Notes: a model not told the origin generated them from the letters alone. A DNA stretch of 64,000 bases from Ischnura elegans (GCF_921293095.1 NC_060251.1:91932566-91996565); one strand, 5' to 3'. Positions 21,240-32,910 are shown, counted from the first letter of the stretch. Numbers and translations are program-made.

Positions 21240-22340
21240 GATGTAATTCAAATATTATTCATGAAGAATATGTCAATAGCAGTTATATTAAATCGAGCTG
21301 TCACACCGCGCAGAAACCTCGTACCTTTGTTAGAATAAAGCCATATACTATGTCATCTCTACACATCCCTTGACGGCGGTTGAAGTTTTATTTGATCGTT
21401 ACGTATTGCTTTTAGTACTATGGCTGCTCTATTGACGTAAAAATATAATAATATTCCATGTCAGCAGTAGCTATTTTATTCGTTTGTACTGCTATAAAAT
21501 TTATAATTTTATTGTGAATAGAGATGATCCGTAAAGTCAGGTTTATGTTGAATGCGACTTAAAATACTCAAAATGTTACTGTTCGCCCACAGTGATCCTC
21601 ATAACCACGCTTATATAATTTTATGCAGCGTGGCGGCTGCGGTGGGTTGTTGTAAGGGAACATATTGAAATTGTATCTCCAACCTCTATTGTCCTCTCGG
21701 AGACAATGTTCAGTTTTGTTCGACTCCCTCGATGATACGTTTACGGACGGTATTGCAGCGCCTGGCGCCATGTTTAGGTTCAAGGGATATAAAATAAAAT
21801 AATCGACGGATGTGCCATATGTCCACTTCAATGTTTTCATGTATTACCTAATCCTTAGCATCTTTCATTTTACATCGTTATGGTCCACAACATCTCGCCC
21901 CACAACGTTGATTTCAGTGCGAGGGATGACTAAAAATATCCTGTTCAGCGACCTTTCCAATGTCTTTTTTAATAATGCGATTAAATTGAGTGCACCTATA
22001 ATTACCAGCCGATTGACTGGTTATTGGTCATTTTACTAATTGGTGCAACTGTGGTAATATGCATGCGTGCTTAGGATTTCCGTGATTGAATTTAGAATTG
22101 ATTAGAGCAAGTTATTATGCCGTTTGAGTGATTTTAATCACATTTAAAATAAAAATAGGAATTATATTTTTTAAAAGGGAAAGACACTAAAAATGATGGG
22201 CCGAAAAAGCTTCAATCCACACATTCTTACTTGTTTGGTAGAAGAAGGGGGTTAATATTTTTCCACAGCTACATTAACGAGGAAAAGAAAATTTAGGTTT
22301 TACGTTCCAAACTATGTATTATCGACCAAAGTTTTCGGTA
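21240..22340. other. No feature recognised
   Basis: Short ORFs on both strands (21568-21840 minus, 21812-22039 plus) lack motifs. No repeats seen. Confidence 0.4.
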
Positions 22341-22348
22341 TTTACGTC

Positions 22349-22392
22349 ATTATCAAGGTATGTATTAGTTGGGTTAACATTACCTTGATAAT
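22349..22392. repeat. Hairpin, 12-bp perfect arms
   Basis: ATTATCAAGGTA (22349-22360) and TACCTTGATAAT (22381-22392) are exact inverted copies around a 20-base spacer. It could be a tiny MITE or chance; no target duplication is seen. Confidence 0.6.
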
Positions 22393-22649
22393 AGCATATA
22401 TTTGTCGGAACTATGGGTGGTAATAAATTACCTGTGTGAAACGTGCGAATTGAATTTTCCTTTGTCATATCGTGGTTCCACGAAATTTAGTCGGAGACGT
22501 TTAATAGTACCTAAACTTATGAGGTTTCTTCCTCTTATTTTCTTTCTGGTTTCCTTGGAGAAATTCAAGCTGGCGTTATCGTCTTTAAGTCATAATTACA
22601 GTTAAAATTTTTGCAATCGGAAGAGTATTATTTACTGCCAAAAATGTTG

Positions 22650-22770
22650 AATTAGGGAGTATATGCCAGTCAAGTTGAAGGTCGCAGGTTTGAATCCCGC
22701 ATGATTAAGATTTTCCTTTCCAGGGCATCGTTTTTCATAATTGTCTGTCATTATATTATGTAACTAGCCC
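22650..22770 (+). repeat. tRNA-derived SINE (family B)
   Basis: A B box GGTTTGAATCC within GGTCGCAGGTTTGAATCCCG is followed by the family body, with CCAGGGCATCG and a TGTAACTAGCCCC segment comparable to 36625-36700. The A box is damaged. Confidence 0.6.
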
Positions 22771-23330
22771 CTTTGTGAAAGATCCACAGAAGCTGTTTTC
22801 AGGTGCATGTAAGAAGCAAATAAATCGGTTTTACATAAACGACGTAGCTAAGGAGATTATCGGAACTAGTAATGCGGTGGTTATTATTTCGATAAAAAAG
22901 CAGTTATATGGTCGCAAAATTGTTGACTTGATGACATTTATCAAGCACTTCGCGATGAGGCTAAACCCTTTGTTGAGGATACTAAGAGAGGGATGATAAA
23001 AATGCGGAAGAGGAAGCTAAGGGTACATTTTTTGGTCACTCTGGGAATTTAAATGTTTCCATTACGTAAGACTGCTGCATTGGGTCAGGAATTTGAAGGG
23101 GTAGAGAAATACTTCTGGAAGACAGAAGGAGGTGGACGTGATGAAAAAGTAAATTATGTTACATGAGGAACAGGATTTGAAGGAAAACTTATTTTATTAG
23201 AAAGACTGAAGGAAGGCTGGTCTACTGCATAAATGTAGGGTAGAAAATTTAGGGTAAATGTACCTATATTCGAAAAATAAATTTATTACATTAACGGGTT
23301 TAGGAGTTTATGTTGTTGCCTAACTTGAGC
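22771..23330. other. No gene recognised
   Basis: A plus-strand ORF of 73 codons (22775-22996) directly follows the SINE and has no recognised family. The rest is purine-rich and non-coding in appearance. Confidence 0.4.
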
Positions 23331-23335
23331 ATAAC

Positions 23336-23770
23336 TTTATCATTATCGCTGGTCAAAAATCCGAAGGTTGGTTTGATTCTGCCCTCCACTCAATTCTCCG
23401 ATTAGCTAATCTTTTCACGCATACATATTTCTTCTCTTTCACATCCCTCTATAGTCTATACACTTTCCATATATTTTATTCTTATTAGGTCTTCCTTTTC
23501 CATTCTTGCCATCTACTTGTGTCTGGACGCCATGTGTTCCTCATCAGGCCACCATGTCTCAGAATATATCGCTGATAAGGCTGTTCCGTCTTTTTATCAA
23601 GGTTTTCACGATGCGTCTCATCTCTCTCACTTGTCTCTTCTTAAGACTTCTTCTTTACGATGTTTTATTTGGCTTTCATTTCAGATTTTTTTAAATTGGT
23701 ACCAAAGTCATTTTAAGGATAGATCCAGTATTTGGAAGAGCATTTCCATTTTTTCTGGATAGTTAAGCAG
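23336..23770 (-). pseudogene. RTE-type LINE, 3' end of ORF2
   Basis: The minus strand reads LANRRIEWRAESNQPSDF near 23350-23420, the typical C-terminus of these elements, with HILRHGGLMRN upstream near 23550. Multiple stops and shifts. The plus strand shows AAAATCCGAAGGTTGGTTTG, related to the copies at 26.4, 41.0 and 45.0 kb. Confidence 0.7.
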
Positions 23771-25185
23771 CATTCTTTACTACTCTTTTTTCTTATTTTA
23801 ATGGCCTTTGTTTTTGCGAAAGAAAGTGGGTCCTGTAGCTAGGGTTGGGCCTGGTTTCTTTTACATCTCATGTACACTGCATGTAGCGCTAAAATAAAAC
23901 AAAATCTGCTACAAGTGTAACAGTCCCGAGAACAAAATTTTATTGAATTCTCTATTTAATGTAATCCCAGAAGGACATGGTGAAGTGGGGAAGGAAGTCT
24001 TTGGGTAATGCCTTCATTTAAGTAAGGCCCGAGAAAAATAAGGAAAAGAAACGCGATAGAATGATCTCACAATTTTTCTTTATATAGATAGTTCCTTTCT
24101 CACCCCCTTTTTTAGCCCACTGCAATCAATCTCAGGCGGTGAATATTACACGAGGAGCAGTATTGAAAAATTCATGAAGCGGGCTTTGATTACCTTGATC
24201 AATTATTCTTTGTGGCCGAGGGGAATCCTGCACATATTCTATGTATTTGATGAATTACCGCTTTATATACTAACGAAATCAGTTTGATAACTGGATGGAC
24301 TAGTTCGGGTTGCTGTGGCTGAAGAGGGATGAAATATTAATTAAGGGAGAAGTCATGGAAACCAAACAGAAGAGATGGGCTGGTCGTAGGACACGCAATT
24401 TCGGGCTAATTTGTCCGCAGATATGCACCTAACCGTGTAATACGCAAAAATGATCCATTAGATTAACGCTACTGGACAGTTGGTCACCTAAATCTATCAG
24501 CGTGTTATGCATATGTTATTGCGGATAGGCGTTCTCTTAAGATGTATGATCGGATATTTTCCAAGGGCGCAATATACCTAATTGGGTTTCCAAATAAGAG
24601 AGACGCTATCTAGCAGCTGAATTCGGAAGTAGAGGTAGATGGATACCCCTAATCCCCCTCTAAAAGCATTCAGCTGGGTCACGTTGAGATTCAGTGGCGT
24701 CGCGCATTTGTTTTTAGATATAATATCTTTTTGTTAGATTTTATCTCTGTGTTTTAATTCTTAGTTTTATTTATTATTATTATTTACATCTTAAGATATC
24801 AGTAGCTGTACATATTAGTATTCCATCTTAAATTTGCAATAAAGTTATTAGTTTCAAGGTTGGCGTGGTGCCCTATTTTTAAGAGTTTAATGTCTTTTTT
24901 TTTATTTTAGTAGTCTTATGCAGTATTTGATTGTGATTACATGTAATTGTTTTTGTTGGTTATATATCAAGCTTTTAGATTTGCTAGTTCGGTTTTGAAG
25001 CGTCATTTTCATTATTTTTGAAGTTGATTAGTATCGTTCTTCTGGATTTGTTTTATAAGATAATTTGAAAGTACTTATTACCGGTTACTTAAACTTATAT
25101 TTTAGGTATAATACTTTCTATAGTCGTTAGTGATACGTTGTCTAAATTTGGAATTCGTATACAGCGTTAGTAGGCGTTATTGAAG
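23771..25185. other. No feature recognised
   Basis: Mixed AT-rich sequence; no ORF of note and no repeat identified. Confidence 0.4.
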
Positions 25186-25189
25186 GCTA

Positions 25190-25312
25190 TTCGGGTTACA
25201 ACCTGGTGATAGCTGTCACGGTTGCCAACTCGACTCAAGTTTCGAAACATTGGAAGGCATGACCAAACAAGTGTTGAGAAACCCGAAAAGTCTTCCGTCA
25301 AGTTCTCTTGTG
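25190..25312. repeat. Family X repeat (GAAAC-GTTGGAAGG type), copy 1
   Basis: Contains TTTCGAAACATTGGAAGGCA and, downstream in inverse sense, ACCCGAAAAGTCTTCCGTCA, which is the reverse of the GAAGATTTCTCGGGT block of the copy at 32914. It resembles half of the inverted arrangement at 63425-63580. Confidence 0.45.
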
Positions 25313-26360
25313 GTGATACAAATATCACAGAGTTACTAGGTCCTATATACCAACATTCAATCACTGATTTAAAACACAAGTGTAAATGATGAATGAAAAA
25401 TGGAAATAAATGAAAACTATTAATATAAACTTGAGTCTGAATCGGATTGACTAAGTTCTCGAGGCCTCTTTTACCTCACCTCTGGAGTATAAAATGTGAG
25501 TGCAGCAATATTAATGCATTCAGCCCCCAACTTCAGTTTTAAAACTAGAAATTTTTATGGCTACTGAAACCAGTTGATATAGTGATAGTAGCGAACACTA
25601 AGAACGGGTCTAGATGAAGCTGTCAAAAGTAACGTTACTATTAGTGACCGATTGTGCTATTAGGATCATATTATGAGGACAACAATCATTCAAGCGAACA
25701 TTGGAGATATCCCTCGAACGTAACGGAAGGACATTTCGGTCTAATCAGAACTTAGTCGACCCAATCAACTAGTGTGAACGATTGGAAATCACATTTACTC
25801 GAGTTCGCAGTATTTTGTTCGATCCTCACCGAAAAGAAATCCTTTGGTTCCGTATTATTCCGCAATTCCAAATTTGCTTTGTTTGTATATGCCTTTGGGA
25901 GAATTACAACATCAGCCTTTTGCTCTTGCCTATGTGAAAAAATTGGCCGATTTCAGAAAATTTCCCTCTCTCATTGCCATATCATATCGCTTTGGTTAAA
26001 ACTATCTTCATTCCAACCATTTACAAGCATGTATGATGAGTTTAGTGTGTTATATTTTTTGGGTAGAAATATTTTCAAATTTCTTTAACTCATTTCAGCA
26101 ACTTGTAAGAATTAGTTACCTTTATAAATTTTGAATTTTTTGAAAAGGCAACTCGTTTGCAGTGTAGAATCTTGGTCATTTGAGTACCGGCAGTAATTTC
26201 ATTATTGTTAATGGAAAAGTTGTGCCGGCTACAGTACTCAGGTAGCATGAAAAATGCGATACTGAGGGAAGATATTAGTTTTCAGCCCAGATACCATCGC
26301 TTACACCAATTATTACTTAGATAAGGCCTTTGACTCTCAATTTTATCCATAAGAATTTTT
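25313..26360. other. No gene recognised
   Basis: A 104-codon plus-strand ORF (25774-26088) has no recognised motif and no splice or promoter support. Left uncalled. Confidence 0.4.
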
Positions 26361-26364
26361 TCTT

Positions 26365-26940
26365 TCCTCATCATTTCCCATCGTCATAATCATAATCGCT
26401 GTCAAAAATCCTAATATCGGTTTTGCGCCGTTATCTCCTTAATTCTCCTATTATCTAACATCTTCATGCCAATATGTTTTTTATCTGACACATCTTTCTT
26501 CACCTATTACAAGTTTTTTTATCATAGGTCTTCCTCATCCATTTTTTCCTTCCACTTGTCCCTCAATAATTGTCTTCACTAGGTCATTATTCTTCAAGAT
26601 TTGACCAATTAATTTGTCCCACCACTCCTAATTTGCGTTAAATCATTTTATGCACGATTCGAAGATCATCACTACCTCTCTGCCCCTCGAGAAACACCTT
26701 CTTTCTCTTCCTTATCTCTCATAGAAGTTTCCTCTCCTCGCCCTCTATGTCTTGCACTTCCTCGTTCTTTCGTCCCTCCATTCATCTCAACTTCTCCCTC
26801 CTCGTTAGTACCTACATCTCGAACTTCTTCCATCTTATCCCATCCTCCTTTATAGAGTTACGGTTAGTCCTTCCATCAGCCTCAACGCCAGCTCCAAATC
26901 ATGCTTTTTGCTTACCTTTTTCACTCAAATTATAGTATTT
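26365..26940 (-). pseudogene. RTE-type LINE, C-terminal part of ORF2 with 3' end
   Basis: This is the most extended RTE tail in the window. On the minus strand, with frameshifts, it reads MEGRKNEEVQDIEGEERKLL, EIRKRKKVFLEG, LIGQILKNNDLVKTIIEG, then QVEGKNG and GRPMIKK, ending with a GAKPILGF-like segment. This is the standard order of the RTE ORF2 tail after the reverse transcriptase. Stops at several points show that it is inactive. Confidence 0.8.
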
Positions 26941-27667
26941 GGCGGTGATGAAAGTACAAGGTCAAATTTAAAAGGTATTTAACATGTTCAGTGTGCCTAT
27001 GACAAGATATCTTCCATTAAATTGCCCGAGCTAAGGCGGATTACCCTTACTCATGGAACTGAGATTGAAGTCAAGGAAACATCAGACTTGCGAAATCATT
27101 TTTGACGACTGTCGCATTCAGTTGACAATGAATACGAGACATTGCAAAATAGTTCCCAAAAAAGTAGGAAGCCTTTGAGACCTAAATCTAGAGAATGATG
27201 GTAGGGATGACATGGGTGGAAAATGTGAATCGTAAGTTGGCATAGTCAGAGATAAGTGAGGGCTCCAATCAACTCCTGAGCACTCCACGACGAACGACGG
27301 TAGGCCACATTACGAGACATAACAATTGCGTGGGAAAAAATGTCGGGAAAAATCGATGCCAAAGTCTCCCTGTGGCAGACCAAGATAAGTGCTCGGGGTG
27401 AGCCAAGAGGTATTTGGAGAAAAAACCGAGGGGGATTAAGTTTATGGGAATGCGATTGGGAAAAGTTTGCGGCTGATATAAACCTAGAATAGAAATGGCA
27501 TTGATTATTAGGTGCGGAGGTGGCACATTGTGGTGTTTGGGTGTAAACATTTTGATAAATAACAGAATTGTGTAATATACGTGGGTTTTTGCAAAGTGAG
27601 GAGTCTGTACAGAAGAAGTTTGACGAGTTTAGGCGACATCTATGGGAAATGGCACACAAAGATATTG
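26941..27667. other. No gene recognised
   Basis: A 137-codon minus-strand ORF (27246-27659) has low-complexity Ser, Pro and His content and no family. Another frame of the same DNA is open for 93 codons. Not called. Confidence 0.4.
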
Positions 27668-27748
27668 TAACGTCTACTTAATTTTAATTTCACACAATTT
27701 ACTGCACTTGTTTCGATTTTGTGTACACTAGTAGTCATCATCAGGTGC
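27668..27748 (-). repeat. Inverted unit of the 75-bp hammerhead-like repeat
   Basis: On the minus strand it contains CACCTGATGATGACTAC, then ATCGAAACAAGTGCAGT and GTGAAATTAAAATTAAGTAG, the same order as the array units at 27926-28690 but in the opposite direction. Its helix II is expanded by an extra GTGTACAC palindrome. Confidence 0.75.
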
Positions 27749-27759
27749 ATTTGTACTAT

Positions 27760-27905
27760 TCTACATCTACATAAGATCTTGCGAGCCACCTGCAGGGAGT
27801 GATTAATCGCCAACATGCAGTTTGCAAGCCACATGCGCACCTCACGGTCATAAAATATCACTCATTATGACAAAAATACGTATACATTCATGAAAAGGCA
27901 AAACA
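27760..27905 (+). mobile_element. LINE 3'-end fragment (ATCTACATCTACAT family)
   Basis: CTACATCTACATAAGATCTT then GCGAGCCACCTGCAGGGAGT, parallel to 31193-31365; similarity continues into ATTCATG(A/C)AAAGGC. It lies between the inverted unit and the tandem array, so it probably inserted into or beside that repeat. Confidence 0.65.
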
Positions 27906-27925
27906 TACGATAATGACTAGTGTAA

Positions 27926-28690
27926 TGTACCTGCTGATTATTTAAAACCGGTCGAAATACGTGTGGTATAGTTCGTGAAATTAAAGTTAAGTAGACAACT
28001 AATATACCCAAAGATGACTACAAAAAAGTTGAAACACGTGTATAGGAGTTAGTGAAATTAAAATAACGTAGGCATGTGCCCGATGATGGCTGCAAGCCAG
28101 TCGAAACACGTGTAGTATAGTTTGTGGAATTCAAATAAAGTAGACAACTAATATACCTGGTGATGACTGCAAGGCAGTGGAAACACGTATAGTAGAGTTT
28201 GTGGGATTAAAATAAAGTAGACATGTGCCTGATGATGACTGCAAGCCAGTCGAAACATGTGTGGTAGAGTTGGAGAAATTATAAAAGTAGACAACTAATT
28301 TACCTGAAGATTACTAAAAGCCAGTCGAAACACGTGTAGCAGAGTTTATGACAATAAAATTAAGTGGACAACTGAAACACGTGTAATAAAGTATGTGAAA
28401 TCAAAATTAAGTAAAGAACCGATGTACCAGATGATGATTGCAAACCAGTCGAAACACGTTTAGTAGATGTGCGAAATAATATATGAATGATGTATGTGAA
28501 TAGGTATAGTAGAGTTTGTGAAATTAAAATTAAGTAGACAACTAACATAGCTGTATATTAGTGCTGCGTCAAACCAATGTTAAGATTGTTGACTAATGAT
28601 GAACTAATATACCTGATGATGATTCAAAGCCAGTCGGAACACATGTGGTAGAGTTTGTGCAGTTAAAATTAAGTAGATTGTACGATGCCT
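27926..28690 (+). repeat. Tandem array of about 75-bp hammerhead-ribozyme-like units
   Basis: About nine units, complete or partial. The GAAA (or GGAA) marker falls at 27954, 28031, 28103, 28180, 28252, 28327, 28374, 28451 and 28636. The consensus is TATAC, CTGATGA, T, GACTG-CAAGC-CAGTC, GAAA, CACGTGT, A, GTATAG, followed by an AT-rich linker. This places the invariant hammerhead core, helix II (GACTG/CAGTC), a self-complementary helix III (ACACGTGT), H17 = A, and helix I (TATAC/GTATA) in the right order. Each unit departs at one or more core positions, for example CCGATGA at 28080, CTGGTGA at 28157, CAGATGA at 28428, GGAA at 28636 and G at position 17 in three units. An extra T after CTGATGA is common to the family. 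An ancestral ribozyme is likely; current activity is doubtful. Confidence 0.8.
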
Positions 28691-28739
28691 TTGTGTATCA
28701 TTTAATATGCTATTCTACGATATCTCTCTGGAAAAAAAG

Positions 28740-29040
28740 TTGAGACCTATGGGGTGTGGTAGAGATGTGGGGAGATGGTTTGAGGGACTGAGGCAGGTGA
28801 GATAGAGGAGTGGGGGACTGTAGTAGAGGCTAGGGGGAGTGGAGTATCCCAGGGTGAGGAGTGGGGGGAGGGGAAGGGCGGAAAGGATCGATATACGGGG
28901 CTGGAAGTTTGGTGGGAGTGAAGGGGTAAGAAGAGTTTGGGGGTAGGAGTAGGCAGCGATGTTAAACTGGACAGGGGTGGAGGTTGGAGAGAGAGGGCTC
29001 TAACGCTTGGAGGGGTGGGACTGGAGATTTCCATCCGAGA
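28740..29040. other. Purine-rich (G/A) tract
   Basis: About 300 bases dominated by G and A, with GGGGGAG and GGAGTGGGG motifs on the plus strand. The 95-codon minus-strand ORF is a Ser/Pro low-complexity artefact of this tract. Confidence 0.5.
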
Positions 29041-29935
29041 CGTATGAAATTTTTAAATTTTTTTTTCAATAAAAAACACTTTCATCAATAGGATTTTTTT
29101 CGAGCAATTTTTCTCCCTCTGGACGTGTCTGGAGCGACGGTCTTCGATGATGACTGCGATCGAAACATTTTCCATGAGTTTCCTATAATTATGAAACCAC
29201 TATCTATCCAAGCACAATTAAAAGAAGCGTATTTACGAATAAGTGGGGGAAGAAGGTGTGGGAATATGAGAAAAATGCTTTATTCCCTTGACTATTCAGT
29301 TTATTTTTTTCACTCTAATACTCTAGAGTGGTTTCAACTTGTTAATTAATATTTTTGTAATTATTTAGTGCGATATGTTGATGTGGAAGGTTGATTTCGC
29401 TGAATTGATGTGATTCAAGTTATTATTCGGAATAAAGATGCAGAGGCTCATTTAAAAAAGTATGATTTCTTCATTTTTTTTACTTTTTAAATGGGTTCTA
29501 CTTGACAGAACCGAATGGGATAGAACTATTGTGAGAACAAAAATATATTTTGTACCCACTAGGTAATCGTTACTTGTTGTTTAGTATGCCACTTAACACT
29601 CTGAAATATGTTTTAAAGTATATCAATTTGAGACCCTTCAATGTGGTACAATTCTCCCTTGCAATATGTATTGAACTCTGTAATTATCTGAAAAATAAAT
29701 TCTCCGCTGCTTGTCTTGGCGATAGAATTAGGAATAGCCGTTTCCCATCTCCGACGGAACGGTTGCATTGTTCTCACGAGTTAATACAGTTAGGTATCAT
29801 GGGGTTGGTGTGGAATAGGTCAAGGGATTTGTTTCAAATTGGAATGAACTTTCTTTTGGCAGCCTGTTCTCCGGCCACAGGTGTTCGCTATCCACCCTTC
29901 TTTTTTTTAAAGGGGCGAGAGACAGCTGTTAAGTA
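29041..29935. other. No gene recognised
   Basis: A plus-strand ORF of 128 codons (29550-29936) has no motif that I recognise. The stretch TCGATGATGACTGCGATCGAAACA near 29138-29161 loosely recalls the hammerhead-like core but lacks the helices. Confidence 0.35.
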
Positions 29936-29939
29936 GCGT

Positions 29940-31080
29940 GCGGCGTAGCGTTTGTTTTTTTTAATTCACTGTTTTCCTCGAAACTTCGAAGGAGCTTGAG
30001 CCCTCGTTTATTCCATATATTTTTGTTAATATTTTTTCTACTTATCACTTGCACGTTCTCATGAATGAAAAACTATTTTTGAAGAGCGTTAATTTTTTCG
30101 AGCCTTTTAGCATCTCTCTCTCTCGGCGGTTCCTTCGCCACGAGAGAGAGGTGAGGTGCCTGGGAGCTCGATGTTGGAGAAGGGAGTTGGAGGAGGATGG
30201 AGGGACCTTTTTGGTGGGGGGGAGAGGGGTTTTTTGCTGCGTTTCCCCCCTCCCCTCTGTGCCCCACCCTTCAGCTTACCTCTCCTCCCTCTCCCCCACC
30301 TCCTCGCCGCTTAGTTTCGGCTCTTCCCCCCACAACCTTCTTTCCCTCCAGCCCCGCCCGTTGCTTTCGGCCCATGACCTTCCCCTCCCACGCCTCATCA
30401 CCCGGCCATGCCTTCGTCGAACTTTTGTGTGAGGTGGAGGGGGAAGGGAAAGAGGAGTGAGTTTGAGGTATCCTCTGTCAGAAGTGTCCTCCAAAACCGC
30501 GGCTGCTACAGGTTGCAGTCCAAAGGGCACTATAGTACCCCTCTCCCCTTAACCTACGGGCTAAGTGGGGGGAGGTGGAGGGAGAGGCTCGTGTGAGTTT
30601 TGCGAGTGAGAGAAATGAGATGGAGTGGGTTGGGTTGGGTAAGGAGCTCGGAGAGAAAGAGGACCACTTTTCGTCGTCGTCGAGTGGCCAAGTTATTTTT
30701 TTTTATAATCTTGTAATGTCGTTAACTTTTTTAGCGAAAATTTCTCCTCCTCTCAGTGAACTATATTTTTTATACCACTTACCTGGTTCCCCATGTACCT
30801 ACTTCTTCATTCTCCGCCGCTAATTTCGGTAACTTTATAGTTTCTTGGTGATTGAGTGCCTCTTTTAAAACTCTTCTTTGCTCCTGGGCTCGGCGGTGGA
30901 GTGTGTGGTGTCTTGCTGCTGTTGCAAGAGTGAGAAGGAGAAGATGAGAGGGCAGTTAATGTGTTTCCAGAGAGTTTGTCGATGCTCTCTTCTTTCTTGA
31001 CTTCGCGGGTACAGTCTCAAGAAAGGCTCCCGAAGCTGGGGTGTGATGTATCTGAGGAAATGTGACCGAGCTATCGATGA
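29940..31080. other. GC-rich block, possible promoter island or untranslated exon
   Basis: Unusually GC- and CT-rich for this window, with an inverted pair of TCTCTCTCTCGGCG and CACGAGAGAGAG at 30116-30149, CCCCTCCC runs and several CpGs. Many overlapping ORFs on both strands (longest 127 codons) lack any family. No splice signal is convincing. Confidence 0.3.
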
Positions 31081-31192
31081 AGTTCAATTTTAATGTTTCA
31101 GTACATTCCCGTTTGTTGGAACACATTTGAACAGGTACACCTTCCCTTTAATTAGCGTTTTGGCACGTTTATCTAAAGTATTCCGGAAATAC

Positions 31193-31365
31193 TCATCTAC
31201 ATCTACATAATACTCTGCGAGCCACCTCTAGGGCGTTTGGGAGGGGGTGATCAATCACCAGCATGCAGCTTGCTAGAGGATTCCCACATGCACACAACAC
31301 GGACATAAAAATGTTACGCTTGCTAACAAGTTATACTTCCACATTCATGCAAAGGCCAATATGTG
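31193..31365 (+). mobile_element. LINE 3'-end fragment (ATCTACATCTACAT family), best copy
   Basis: Starts CATCTACATCTACATAATAC, then GCGAGCCACCTCTAGGGCG, GGGGGTGATCAATCACC and GCATGCAGCTTGCTAGAGG. The copies at 19555 (reverse) and 27760 align over their length. Confidence 0.7.
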
Positions 31366-32910
31366 TACATGCATGGATGTTGGAATGTGCCAAGAAAGAT
31401 TTTTGAGGAACTAAAATACATTATTGTTCTTTTATCTATTAGATACACTATAATAATGAAAAATATTCTAAAATTATGAGTACATTCCTTAAAATAAGGG
31501 AGTAGATTAAACTGATGCATATTTCTCTTAGTATGGGAACGTGTGTTTATACCTGAAGTATATGTAAGGGAGGCGATAAAAGAAGATACGAGCTCAGATT
31601 GCGGCCTTTCTTTCTCAGAAAAATTTAATATCTCTACGAAAGTAATGGGCAAATAATGTCAATACGCGACCCGTTTCAACAGTTTACAGTCCCAAGTAAT
31701 CGGAGTTAAGGGTATTCCTAAATTTGGTTCTCTTCTACGAAATTCTTCAAAAATTATTGGCTGCTCCTTTCATCTGGTGCCCAAATTACGGGAATCAAGC
31801 TTACTTCTACTTGTTTCATAAAAGGGTTTACGAAAACTTGTAATCAACGCATTTTTTTCTTAAAGTCGTAATTGCTTTGATGACCTACTTACTTTGAAAC
31901 AAAGTTTTCGCTAAATGTTTAGCTTACATTGTGATATTTAAGTAAAAAGGTTAATATTAATTCACTCGTTTTTTAAAGAATCGTTATTTCCTCGATCTTT
32001 TGTAAGAGTTACAAGTTCGAGAAATTTTGACAGAATCCTACTCTTCTTCTTTTTGAAGCGCATGCCTTAAGTGCTATAGTTATTGAGGTGAAAATAGAGG
32101 TTTTGTTATTTATTCGTAATTTGATATGCATTTCAATATTCAATAGTAAAACGTGATTCAGATTTTAAAAGTGTACGCTTTATATGAAACAATCCGCCTA
32201 TTAAATTCTGAGATCAAAATTGAGAGTTGAAACTATGTTATAACTGTGACTTACCTTCTCGTTTGTTTTATTGTTTTAAGTCTAAATGAAGCTTTCGATT
32301 AACTAGGTATCTGCTATATAACTAATTACTCGAATTTATTTTTCGAGTAACTGAGCTCACTTACCTATTTTGTTGCTCCACCTTCTGAGTCTGAAGACGT
32401 TGAGCCTCCTGTATGAAACTTCGAAAGGTAGAAGTTACAGGTTTCCCATTACGAACGAACATGAAAACCCTGCTCCTGTCATCTGACAAGTTTTCTTGAA
32501 TAAGAGGACTGGAAATGTTCTTATATGCTGGGGAATCTAAGCTACTGGGCTACATGAGTAAAATGCTGGACATTATGTAGGTACAAGCAGTATTATTATT
32601 GTTTTTGTACCTAATATATGGTTGACCACTCATCAATCATATTTAGTTCGGTAAGAAAAAATTTATTATTTTGAAAACATCTTGTAAATTTTGGTCATTA
32701 TCATCAGCTTCCGTTATTGTCATTATTAATGGATGATTTAAGCCTTTACATCTTCAAGGAGAAAACTTTCGTCAAAATATGCCTCATGACGTTCCGTTCC
32801 TGTTGCAAAAATGAGAACTCAATGGTGAGAAAACTTTCCTTTTAATTTCAATAATATCTGCTGCCACTTTCAGAGTTGGAAGATTAATATAAGGTCTGGT
32901 TCTTCCCCGA
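31366..32910. other. No feature recognised
   Basis: AT-rich. The 109-codon minus-strand ORF (31323-31652) has no family. A CTGAAGACG...GAAACTTCG stretch near 32391 may be a worn family X fragment. Confidence 0.4.

Noticed and set aside
27246-27659. 137-codon minus-strand ORF next to the hammerhead-like array
   Set aside because: No family, biased composition, a competing open frame in the same DNA, and no evidence linking it to the array.
27926-28690. CRISPR-like array
   Set aside because: Units are variable along their whole length, there are no unique spacers between identical repeats, and the DNA is eukaryotic.
29138-29161. GATGATGACTGCGATCGAAAC as another hammerhead-like unit
   Set aside because: It has the two core words, but helix II is at most two pairs and helices I and III are absent.
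30049-30432. 127-codon Ser/Pro-rich ORF
   Set aside because: Artefact of CT-rich sequence; the reverse strand is open as well.
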